12,088 bases of DNA from NCBI GenBank assembly GCA_023392475.1, contig JAEVZA010000163.1, positions 1 through 12,088 of the forward strand. Direction: 5' to 3'. This document shows, piece after piece, positions 1 through 5,753 of the stretch. Made by a program: the position numbers and the translations under genes. The stretch is from Actinomycetes bacterium. GTDB lineage: Bacteria; Actinomycetota; Acidimicrobiia; Acidimicrobiales; Microtrichaceae. Under the pieces are notes generated by a model. The model saw only the letters and a list, made by a program, of their open reading frames with translations, had not been told where the DNA came from and made no database searches. The number at the start of each line of letters is the position of its first letter. The stretch's first letter is position 1.

Positions 1-1
1 C

Positions 2-466
2 CGCGGGCTCGAGTACGCGACGACGGGCGGCGAGGCGGCCCGCTCGATCGGTCCGGGCGTCGTCGCCTTCGCCGGCCGGGTGGCGGGCCGGGGCGTCGTC
101 AGCGTCGTGCACCCCGACGGCCTCCGCTCGTCGCTGACCGGGCTGGTCCGGATCGACGTGGCCGTCGGTGCGGTGGTCGCCACCGGCACGCCGGTCGGGG
201 TCGCGGGGCCCGGCCTCCACCTGGGCGTCCGGCGGGGCGACCGCTACCTGGACCCTGCCCTCCTGTTCGGCACGGACCGGCCCCGCCACGCCGTGCTCGT
301 GCCCACCGCCCGTCGGATCCGCGGGGGTCGCTTGGGAGCGGTCCCCGGCGCCTGGCTACACTCTCCTCCGGCCCGAAGCACGGGCCGAGCCAGACCATCG
401 TCATCATCCGCCCGGCCGCACCCTTCGGTCGCCGTCCCGCACGGCGTCGCAGCCGGGTCTCGCTGA
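2..466 (+). CDS. M23/LytM-like peptidase domain protein, 3' end only (5' truncated)
   Basis: The window opens inside this gene, and 154 codons are visible up to TGA at 464-466. The reading frame shows the beta-rich C-terminal part of a LytM/M23 fold: GPGVVAFAGRVAGRGVVSV, then HPDGLRSSLTGL, then VGVAGPGLHLGVRRGDRYLDP. Family members are usually exported zinc endopeptidases or their inactive relatives acting on peptidoglycan. A gene of this type commonly precedes rpsB in actinobacteria. Oddities: where active enzymes have Y-x-H-L and H-L-H, this protein reads L-T-G-L and G-L-H-L. Both catalytic histidine positions therefore look replaced by glycine, while the last metal-ligand histidine remains. 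The first metal motif (HxxxD) lies outside the window. The last ~50 codons after DPALLFG look non-coding in character: they use codons rare in this region (cta, tct, cct, cga, aga, cca, tca) and overlap the rpsB promoter and leader. The family call is good; activity is doubtful. Confidence 0.75.
   Translation, partial: RGLEYATTGGEAARSIGPGVVAFAGRVAGRGVVSVVHPDGLRSSLTGLVRIDVAVGAVVATGTPVGVAGPGLHLGVRRGDRYLDPALLFGTDRPRHAVLVPTARRIRGGRLGAVPGAWLHSPPARSTGRARPSSSSARPHPSVAVPHGVAAGSR
332..362 (+). promoter_or_regulatory. Putative rpsB promoter
   Basis: TTGGGA at 332-337 and TACACT at 357-362 resemble -35 and -10 boxes. The spacer is 19 bp, longer than ideal, so the -35 assignment is the weaker half. A start near 369 would give a leader of about 120 nt before the rpsB GTG. 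The elements lie inside the 3' tail of the upstream M23-like reading frame, where codon use stops looking coding. Confidence 0.5.
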
Positions 467-487
467 ACCGAAGGGGAGGAGCCCCCT
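369..487 (+). promoter_or_regulatory. Structured rpsB 5' leader, candidate autoregulatory element
   Basis: Base pairing visible by eye: hairpin CGGCCCG/CGGGCCG (369-375 with 381-387, loop AAGCA). Then a perfect 9-bp stem, CCCTTCGGT with ACCGAAGGG (421-429 with 467-475), encloses two inner hairpins: CGCCGT/ACGGCG (430-435 with 441-446) and CAGC/GCTG (450-453 with 462-465). Together these make a three-way junction. The 3' strand of the long stem runs into the purine-rich ribosome-binding site GGGGAGGAG (473-481). A competing hairpin, AGGGG/CCCCT (472-476 with 483-487), would put AGGAGC in its loop. The two folds share 472-475 and cannot coexist. Structured leaders bound by S2 are known upstream of rpsB in gammaproteobacteria. 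Similar control here is inference, and chance pairing is a real risk in DNA this GC-rich. Confidence 0.4.
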
Positions 488-1516
488 GTGAGCAACGACG
501 CCGTCGTGAGCATGAAGCAGCTGCTGGAGGCCGGAGTCCACTTCGGCCACCAGACCCGTCGCTGGAACCCCAAGATGAAGCGGTTCATCCACGGGGAGCG
601 GGGCGGGATCTACCTGATCGACCTGCACCAGACCCTGACGGGGATCGAGAAGTCGTACACCTTCATCCGCGACCTCGTCGCCGGTGGCGGCACGGTGCTC
701 TTCATCGGCACCAAGAAGCAGGCCCAGGACTCGATCCAGGGGTACGCCGAGAAGTGCGGCATGCCGTACATCAACCAGCGCTGGCTCGGCGGCATGCTGA
801 CCAACTTCGAGACGATCTCGAAGCGCGTCGGCAAGATGAAGGAGTACCAGCGCATGCGGGACTCCGGCGAGTTCGACGCCATGCCGAAGAAGGAGGCCCT
901 CCTCCTCACGCGCGAGCTGGACAAGCTCGAGCGGAACCTCAACGGCATCCGCAGCCTCCAGCGCCTCCCCGACGCGGTGTTCATCCTGGACACCAAGAAG
1001 GAGGACATCGCCGTCACCGAGGCCAACAAGCTCGGCATCCCGGTGGTCGCCGTGGTCGACACGAACTGCGACCCCGACATCATCCAGTACGTCATCCCCG
1101 GCAACGACGACGCGATCCGCTCGGGCAGCCTGCTCACCCGCGTCATCGCCGACGCCGTGCTCGAGGGCCGGCTGATCCGCTCCAAGACGCACCCCGAGGC
1201 CGCGCCGCGCGAGCGCACGGCCGAGGAGGAGGCGGAGCGCCGCAACCAGCAGGACCGCGCCCGCGTGGAGGCGGCCGCCGCGGCCGCCGCGCGTGAGGCC
1301 CGGGTCCTCGCCGCCAAGGACGCGGGTCCCGCGACGAGCACCGACGAGGGTTCGGTCACGACCGAGGCCGCCGCCGACTCCGACGTCGCCGCCGCAAGTG
1401 CCGCCGCGTCGTCGGCCGCCGCCGAGCAGGAGGCCGCCGAGGAGCAGGCCGTCGAGGACGCCGAGGTCGCCACCGCCGATGCGGCCGCCGAGGCCGCGCA
1501 GGAGGGTTCCGACTGA
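488..1516 (+). CDS. rpsB: 30S ribosomal protein S2 with long Ala/Glu-rich C-terminal extension
   Basis: S2 binds the 30S head-body junction late in assembly and helps recruit S1 where S1 exists. Family landmarks are clear: LLEAGVHFGHQTRRWNPKM near the N-terminus, FIGTKKQAQ, RWLGGMLTNF, then PDAVFILDTKKEDIAV and GIPVVAVVDTNCDPD. The GTG start at 488 is supported by GGGGAGGAG 6 nt upstream and by the position of the S2 core. The protein has 342 residues against about 240-300 for most S2 proteins. The core ends near residue 228 (VLEGR). The remaining ~114 residues are charged, then dominated by Ala, Glu, Ser and Asp, and are presumably disordered. The stop overlaps the tsf start by one base (TGATG), so translation of the two is probably coupled. 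This is the first gene of the rpsB-tsf-pyrH unit. Confidence 0.97.
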   Translation: MSNDAVVSMKQLLEAGVHFGHQTRRWNPKMKRFIHGERGGIYLIDLHQTLTGIEKSYTFIRDLVAGGGTVLFIGTKKQAQDSIQGYAEKCGMPYINQRWLGGMLTNFETISKRVGKMKEYQRMRDSGEFDAMPKKEALLLTRELDKLERNLNGIRSLQRLPDAVFILDTKKEDIAVTEANKLGIPVVAVVDTNCDPDIIQYVIPGNDDAIRSGSLLTRVIADAVLEGRLIRSKTHPEAAPRERTAEEEAERRNQQDRARVEAAAAAAAREARVLAAKDAGPATSTDEGSVTTEAAADSDVAAASAAASSAAAEQEAAEEQAVEDAEVATADAAAEAAQEGSD

Positions 1517-2307
1517 TGCCCGAGTTCACCGCACAGGACGTCAAGGCCCTCCGGGACGCCACCGGGGCCGGGATGATGGACAGCAAGAAGGCCCTCACCG
1601 AGGCCGACGGCGACATGCAGCAGGCCGCGCAGATCCTGCGCCAGAAGGGCCTGAGCAAGGTCGCCACCCTCGAGGACCGCGAGAACAACCAGGGCGCGGT
1701 CGCGATCGCCCGCAGCGGCGACACGGCGGCGATGGTCGAGCTCAAGTCCGAGACGGACTTCTCGGCCAAGGCCGCCGACTTCGTCGAGCTCGCCCAGCGG
1801 CTGGCGGACGCGGTGCTCGCCGACGGCGAGGGCGCGATCGACGGCCTGAAGGACGACGTCGACAACCTGAAGATCGCGAAGAAGGAGAACATCGAGATCG
1901 GCACCGTCGCCCGCTTCGAGGCGGCCGACGGCAACGTCCTCGACGCCTACCTCCACGTGCAGGACGGGCGCGGCACCAACGGCGTGCTCATCGAGATCCA
2001 GGGCGCGGACGAGGAGGCGGCGCACGAGATCGCGCTGCACATCGCGTTCGCGAAGCCGACGGCGCTCTCCCGGGACGAGGTCGACGCCGACCTCGTCGCG
2101 ACGGCCCGCTCGTCCTTCGAGGAGCTCACCCGCAAGGAGGGCAAGCCCGAGCAGGCGCTCCCGAAGATCGTCGAGGGCCGCCTCAACTCCTGGTACGCCG
2201 AGCGCGTGCTGCCCGAGCAGGGCCTGTTCGGCGACAAGCAGACCGTGCAGGAGAAGCTGGGCGACGCCACGATCGTCCGGTTCGCCCAGGCCGTGATCGG
2301 TTCCTGA
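1516..2307 (+). CDS. tsf: Translation elongation factor Ts
   Basis: EF-Ts is the guanine-nucleotide exchange factor that recycles EF-Tu·GDP in the cytoplasm. The N-terminal UBA-like domain is intact (VKALRDATGAGMMDSKKAL, then ILRQKGL, residues about 7-50). It is followed by the EF-Tu contact segment SETDFSAKAADF, by HIAFAKPTALSRDEV in the core, and by the C-terminal EQGLFGDKQTVQEKL. Length is 263 residues, near the actinobacterial norm of roughly 270. The ATG at 1516 overlaps the rpsB stop and has a strong AGGAGGG Shine-Dalgarno at 1500-1506, nine bases upstream and inside the rpsB 3' end. One difference: the usual TDFVARN-type loop reads TDFSAKA, keeping the T-D-F that reaches EF-Tu but changing the residues after it. 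Identity is secure. Confidence 0.97.
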   Translation: MPEFTAQDVKALRDATGAGMMDSKKALTEADGDMQQAAQILRQKGLSKVATLEDRENNQGAVAIARSGDTAAMVELKSETDFSAKAADFVELAQRLADAVLADGEGAIDGLKDDVDNLKIAKKENIEIGTVARFEAADGNVLDAYLHVQDGRGTNGVLIEIQGADEEAAHEIALHIAFAKPTALSRDEVDADLVATARSSFEELTRKEGKPEQALPKIVEGRLNSWYAERVLPEQGLFGDKQTVQEKLGDATIVRFAQAVIGS

Positions 2308-2315
2308 TCCCGATC

Positions 2316-3038
2316 GTGTCGGAGCACCCCGCCCGCTGGTCGCGGGTCATCATCAAGCTGTCCGGCGAGGCCTTCGCCGGCGGGCAGGGGTTCGGCATCG
2401 ACGGCGAGGTCCTCACGGCGTTCGCGTCGGAGATCGTCGACGTCAAGGAACGCTACGAGGTCGACGTCGCGATCGTCGTCGGCGGCGGCAACATCTGGCG
2501 GGGCCTCACGGGCGAGGGTGCGGGCATGGACCGCGCCCAGGCCGACTACATGGGCATGCTCGCCACGATCATCAACGGCCTGGCCCTGCAGGAGACCCTC
2601 GAGCGGCTCGGTCAGCCGACGCGGGTGCAGACCGCGATCCACATGCCGCAGCTCGCCGAGCCGTACATCCGGCGCAAGGCGATCCGGCACCTGGAGAAGG
2701 GCCGCGTCGTGATCTTCGCGGGCGGCACCGGCAACCCGTTCATGACGACCGACACCACGGCGGCGCTCCGGGCGGTGGAGATCGACGCCGGGGCCATCCT
2801 GATGGGCAAGAACGGCACCGACGGCGTGTACACGGCCGATCCGCGCGTCGAGCCCGACGCCGAGCTGTTGCACGACGTCAGCTACATCGACGTGCTCAAC
2901 CGCGGGCTCAAGGTCATGGACTCCACGGCGATCTCGCTGTGCATGGACAACGACCTGCCGATCTGCGTGTTCGACCTCATGGGTCGCAACATCGGCGCGC
3001 TCCTGGGTGGGGAGCACGTCGGCACCCTCGTCTCCTGA
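2316..3038 (+). CDS. pyrH: Uridylate kinase (UMP kinase)
   Basis: PyrH phosphorylates UMP to UDP with ATP. It is a cytoplasmic hexamer of the amino-acid-kinase fold and the gateway to UTP and CTP. Visible landmarks: KLSGEAF at residues 14-20, GGGNIWRG at 56-63, the DYMGMLATIINGLALQ helix, TGNPFMTTDTTAALRA (uridine and phosphate region), GVYTADPR, and MDSTAISLCMDN near the C-terminus. From the GTG at 2316 the product is 240 residues, matching the family (E. coli about 241). The frame is open far upstream through tsf, but no family sequence is present there and GTG 2316 gives the expected N-terminus. No Shine-Dalgarno is evident (the preceding bases are gatcccgatc). The start lies 8 nt after the tsf stop, so translation probably depends on coupling to tsf. 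Confidence 0.96.
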   Translation: MSEHPARWSRVIIKLSGEAFAGGQGFGIDGEVLTAFASEIVDVKERYEVDVAIVVGGGNIWRGLTGEGAGMDRAQADYMGMLATIINGLALQETLERLGQPTRVQTAIHMPQLAEPYIRRKAIRHLEKGRVVIFAGGTGNPFMTTDTTAALRAVEIDAGAILMGKNGTDGVYTADPRVEPDAELLHDVSYIDVLNRGLKVMDSTAISLCMDNDLPICVFDLMGRNIGALLGGEHVGTLVS

Positions 3039-3085
3039 GCGTCCGTCCACCGATCGGCCACGGCCGGGCGAACGCTCCGTGTCGC

Positions 3086-3100
3086 CCCGGTCGCGCCGGG
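3086..3100 (+). terminator. GC-rich hairpin between pyrH and frr
   Basis: CCCGG (3086-3090) and CCGGG (3096-3100) form a 5-bp stem with loop TCGCG. It is followed by TTGTG rather than a real T-run. It lies in the 81-bp gap between pyrH and frr and could attenuate read-through. It is weak and could equally be chance in such GC-rich DNA. Confidence 0.25.
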
Positions 3101-3106
3101 TTGTGA

Positions 3107-3112
3107 CAGGCT
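3107..3112 (+). promoter_or_regulatory. Possible -10 element for a leaderless frr transcript
   Basis: CAGGCT ends 7 nt before the frr ATG, the distance at which transcription would start at or next to the start codon. There is no well-spaced Shine-Dalgarno; the AGG touching the ATG is too close. The hexamer departs from TANNNT at its first base, so the call rests mainly on similarity to the elements before ispG, proS and the hydrolase. No -35 box is recognisable. Confidence 0.35.
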
Positions 3113-3119
3113 GGCCAGG

Positions 3120-3689
3120 ATGAGCGACGAGTTGATCGAGGCCGTCCTGGAGGACGCCGGCGACCACATGGAGAAGGCGGTCACGCACGCCCGCGGGGAG
3201 TTCTCGGGCGTGCGCACGGGCCGGGCCACCCCGGCACTGGTCGAGAAGCTGCCGGTCGACTACTACGGCAGCGCCACCCCGCTCCAGCAGCTGGCCAGCT
3301 TCTCGGTGCCCGACGCCCGGATGCTGATGATCACCCCGTTCGACAAGGGGTCGATGGGGGCGATCGAGCGGGCCATCCAGGACTCCAACCTCGGGCTCAA
3401 CCCGTCGAACGACGGCGCGGCCATCCGGCTCGCGTTCCCGCCGCTCACGGAGGAGCGCCGCAAGGAGTTCGTGCGCCTCGTGAAGTCGAAGGCCGAGGAC
3501 GGCCGCAACGCCGTGCGCGGCGCGCGGCGCGACGCCCGCAAGGACCTCGAGTCGCTCGAGAAGGACGGCGACATCTCCGTGGACGACCTGCGCCGCGCGG
3601 AGGCCGACCTCGACCGGCTCACCAAGCAGCACGAGGCCGAGATCGACGAGGCGCTCGACGCCAAGACGGTCGAGCTGCTCGAGGGGTGA
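3120..3689 (+). CDS. frr: Ribosome recycling factor
   Basis: RRF, with EF-G, splits post-termination ribosomes so that subunits can be reused. The 189-residue length fits the family (E. coli 185). Landmarks: the first long helix carrying GEFSGVRTGRATPALVE (residues about 24-40), VDYYGSATPLQQLASFSVPD in domain II, MLMITPFDKG, SNLGLNPSNDG, IRLAFPPLTEERRKEFVR, and the Lys/Arg/Glu-rich C-terminal helices ending KQHEAEIDEAL. All three helices of domain I and the hinge segments are present. The ATG at 3120 is chosen because it opens directly into the first helix and nothing family-like lies upstream. It follows pyrH by 81 bp, the usual order. No ordinary Shine-Dalgarno is seen, so a promoter next to the start may serve it. 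Confidence 0.97.
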   Translation: MSDELIEAVLEDAGDHMEKAVTHARGEFSGVRTGRATPALVEKLPVDYYGSATPLQQLASFSVPDARMLMITPFDKGSMGAIERAIQDSNLGLNPSNDGAAIRLAFPPLTEERRKEFVRLVKSKAEDGRNAVRGARRDARKDLESLEKDGDISVDDLRRAEADLDRLTKQHEAEIDEALDAKTVELLEG

Positions 3690-3741
3690 CCGTGCAGCAG
3701 CACCCGTCGGCACGCAGCGGTCTGGGGCCAGGAGGAGACGA

Positions 3742-5673
3742 ATGACCGACCAGGACCATCCCGACGAGTCCGAGGGCCGGATCGAGGAGCCCCGTTCCGA
3801 GGGCGTGCGCATCATCGGCGCCCAGGAGGCCGCGGAGGCGGCCGGGCGGCCCGACGTCGCGCGGCGGCGCCGTCGCGGCGAGAAGCGCTTCGGCGACCGC
3901 CCCGACGAGCCCGAGGTGGCGTCCGACCTGCCGAAGGTCCGGATCTCCACGAGCGAGCACGAGCCGGACGAGGTCCCGGGCGACCGCTTCGGGTCCGTGC
4001 CGGTGGTGCGCGGCCCGCAGGAGGAGCCGCGCTGGGCCGACGACGACTTCGCCGCCACCCCCGACGCGGACGCCGCGCGGTCCTACGGCCACGCCCGCGC
4101 CGTGCCGGCCGAGCCGGAGCCCGATCCCGAGCCGGAGCCGGCGGCCTCGTCGTGGTCGTCCTCGTACGACGACCCCGACCCGGAGCCGCTCCCGGCCGAC
4201 GACGACCTCGGACCGCTCCGCGAGGACCCGTCGCGCTGGGAGCCGGCCGAGGAGCCCGCCGGCGACATCGACTGGCCCGCTCCCTCGCCGACGGCCGGCT
4301 TCCTGGACGACCCGATCGAGCCGATCGCCCCGCTCGATCCCGCCGCCGGGTTCCTCGACGAGCCCGAGGACGGCGGTCCGGCCCCCGGCTTCCTCGACGA
4401 GCCGGGCGACGACTCGTTCGTCCTCCCGCACTGGACGGAGCCGCCCACCGGGCAGGTGCCCAAGGTGGTGATCGCGGAGGACCCGTTCGAGGGGGATCCC
4501 GCCGGCTACGGCTCGCAGCCGCGCTGGCGCGACGAGGGGGAGCGCACCGTGGAGACCGACTTCGACGACCTGCGCGACGACGCGCCGCGGCTGGGCGCGC
4601 TCAGCGACGAGCCGCTGCCCGACCCCGACGCCGAGATCGACTTCTTCGACAGCGAGGTGGACCGCGAGCCCCTCGTCGGTTTCGCGGACGACGACGACCT
4701 GCTCGAGGAGGAGGCCGCCCCGCGGCGCACGGCGACCCGCCGCCGGCCCCGGCGCGGCTCGGACGACGACGGGCACGGCGAGGACCGGGACCCGCCCTCG
4801 GGCGGTGCCGGCGGCGGCGACCGGAACCTCGCCACCGCGGTCATCGTCGGCGTCGGCCTCGTGCTCGTCGGCCTGGCCTGCTTCAAGCTCGGTGGCCTCG
4901 CCACCACGGTCCTCGCCTGCGTGATCGTCGGCGTCGCCGCCTACGAGTTCTTCGGGGCGGTCGAGTCCCGAGGCTTCCAGCCGGCGGCCCTGCTGGGCCT
5001 GGTGTCCACGGTCGGCCTGCTGCTGGCCACCTACTTCTCCGGCCTGAACGCGTACCCGATCGTGCTCACGCTGACCGTGGTGCTGGGCCTGCTCTGGTAC
5101 CTGTGGGTCACGCCGGGGGAGCACTCCGTGCGCAACCTCGGCATCACCCTGCTCGGGGTGATGTGGATCGGGTTCCTCGGCTCCTTCGCCACGCTCTTCC
5201 TCGGCCTCGGCAAGGTCCTCGAGGACACGAACGCCAAGTTCACGTCGAACATCGGCATCGGCGTGCTCATCGCCGCGGTCGTGGCGACCGTGGCCCACGA
5301 CGTGGGCGCCTACTTCGTCGGCCGGTACGCCGGGAAGACCCCGATGTCCGCCGCGAGCCCGAACAAGACGCTCGAGGGGCTCGCCGGTGGCGTGATCTGC
5401 TCGATCGTCGTGACGCTGATCGTCGTCGGCGGCTTCAGCATCGCCCCGATCGGCGGCGACATCTTCCGCGTGTTCGTGTTCGCGCTGCTGTGCGCCGTGG
5501 TCGCCCCGCTCGGCGACCTCTGCGAGTCGTTCATCAAGCGCGACCTGCAGCTCAAGGACATGGGGTCGGTGCTGCCGGGGCACGGCGGCGTGCTCGACCG
5601 CTTCGACGGGCTGCTGTTCGTGCTCCCCACGGCGTACTTCGTGACGCTGCTGTTCGACATCTGGCACCCCTGA
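3742..5673 (+). CDS. cdsA: Phosphatidate cytidylyltransferase (CDP-diglyceride synthase) with ~360-residue acidic N-terminal extension
   Basis: CdsA transfers CMP from CTP to phosphatidic acid, giving CDP-diacylglycerol, the precursor of membrane phospholipids. The catalytic membrane domain occupies residues about 363-643, with roughly eight or nine hydrophobic segments. The family signature is complete near the C-terminus at residues 596-622: SFIKRDLQLKD followed by LPGHGGVLDRFD. SPNKTLEG upstream is also typical. The core alone has the usual family length. Residues 1-362 are unusual: highly acidic and Pro-rich, with a basic patch RRRRRGEKR near residue 46, acidic and Glu-Pro runs, three GFLD[D/E]P repeats at 186, 203 and 216, and a second Arg-rich stretch just before the first membrane helix. 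This part is probably cytoplasmic and disordered. ATG 3742 has a strong AGGAGGAG at 3730-3737, so the extension appears genuinely translated. The gene follows frr by 52 bp, with no clear promoter of its own. Confidence 0.95.
   Translation: MTDQDHPDESEGRIEEPRSEGVRIIGAQEAAEAAGRPDVARRRRRGEKRFGDRPDEPEVASDLPKVRISTSEHEPDEVPGDRFGSVPVVRGPQEEPRWADDDFAATPDADAARSYGHARAVPAEPEPDPEPEPAASSWSSSYDDPDPEPLPADDDLGPLREDPSRWEPAEEPAGDIDWPAPSPTAGFLDDPIEPIAPLDPAAGFLDEPEDGGPAPGFLDEPGDDSFVLPHWTEPPTGQVPKVVIAEDPFEGDPAGYGSQPRWRDEGERTVETDFDDLRDDAPRLGALSDEPLPDPDAEIDFFDSEVDREPLVGFADDDDLLEEEAAPRRTATRRRPRRGSDDDGHGEDRDPPSGGAGGGDRNLATAVIVGVGLVLVGLACFKLGGLATTVLACVIVGVAAYEFFGAVESRGFQPAALLGLVSTVGLLLATYFSGLNAYPIVLTLTVVLGLLWYLWVTPGEHSVRNLGITLLGVMWIGFLGSFATLFLGLGKVLEDTNAKFTSNIGIGVLIAAVVATVAHDVGAYFVGRYAGKTPMSAASPNKTLEGLAGGVICSIVVTLIVVGGFSIAPIGGDIFRVFVFALLCAVVAPLGDLCESFIKRDLQLKDMGSVLPGHGGVLDRFDGLLFVLPTAYFVTLLFDIWHP
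4297..4404 (+). repeat. Three short GFLD[D/E]P peptide repeats in the CdsA extension
   Basis: The hexapeptides GFLDDP (residues 186-191), GFLDEP (203-208) and GFLDEP (216-221) recur within 36 residues, each preceded by Ala or Pro-rich sequence. The codons differ between copies (ggcttcctggac, gggttcctcgac, ggcttcctcgac). That suggests selection on the peptide rather than a fresh DNA duplication. Each may be a short linear motif in an otherwise disordered acidic chain; the function is unknown. Confidence 0.7.
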
Positions 5674-5700
5674 CCGCCGCCTGAGCGCGCTGCCGGGGTG

Positions 5701-5722
5701 GGTCGGCCGTCGACGGTCGGCC
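5701..5722 (+). terminator. Inverted and direct repeat between cdsA and dxr
   Basis: 5701-5709 and 5714-5722 pair over nine positions, seven Watson-Crick and two G·U, around a TCGA loop. The centre CCGTCGACGG (5707-5716) is a perfect DNA palindrome. The same stretch contains the direct repeat GGTCGGCCG at 5701-5709 and 5715-5723, and GGTCGG recurs at 5732-5737, touching the dxr -10. No T-run follows. It could end the cdsA transcript, or be a protein-binding site for dxr control. The sequence shows the symmetry; either role is inference. Confidence 0.35.
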
Positions 5723-5737
5723 GGGCGGGCCGGTCGG

Positions 5738-5743
5738 TACGAT
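5738..5743 (+). promoter_or_regulatory. Putative -10 element of dxr
   Basis: TACGAT lies 10 nt before the ATG at 5754 and matches TANNNT well. Transcription would begin around 5750, leaving only a few leader bases. It overlaps the upstream in-frame ATG at 5742, which argues that 5754 is the true start. No convincing -35 box is seen. Confidence 0.5.
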
Positions 5744-5753
5744 GGGCCGTCAC

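Noticed and set aside
1249..1500. GCC/GCG-rich tract at the rpsB 3' end as a DNA tandem repeat
   Set aside because: Codons for Ala, Glu and Asp alternate without a fixed period, so it is compositional bias of the protein tail rather than a repeat array.
610..2040. Minus-strand open frame opposite rpsB and tsf
   Set aside because: It mirrors two confidently identified genes and has no family features; the Ala/Ser-rich part is the complement of the S2 tail.
1293..2315. Upstream extension of the pyrH frame, suggesting a fused 581-residue protein
   Set aside because: The upstream part is an Arg/Pro-rich off-frame reading of rpsB and tsf. UMP kinase begins correctly at GTG 2316 and has family length from there.
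1947..4058. Long minus-strand open frame of about 700 codons opposite tsf, pyrH, frr and the cdsA start
   Set aside because: It spans several real genes, has no recognisable domain and shows the His/Arg/Asp/Val-rich composition typical of a shadow frame in very GC-rich DNA.
5742..5753. Alternative dxr start four codons upstream
   Set aside because: Its ATG overlaps the TACGAT -10-like element, and the Rossmann strand fits a start at 5754. It is not excluded completely.
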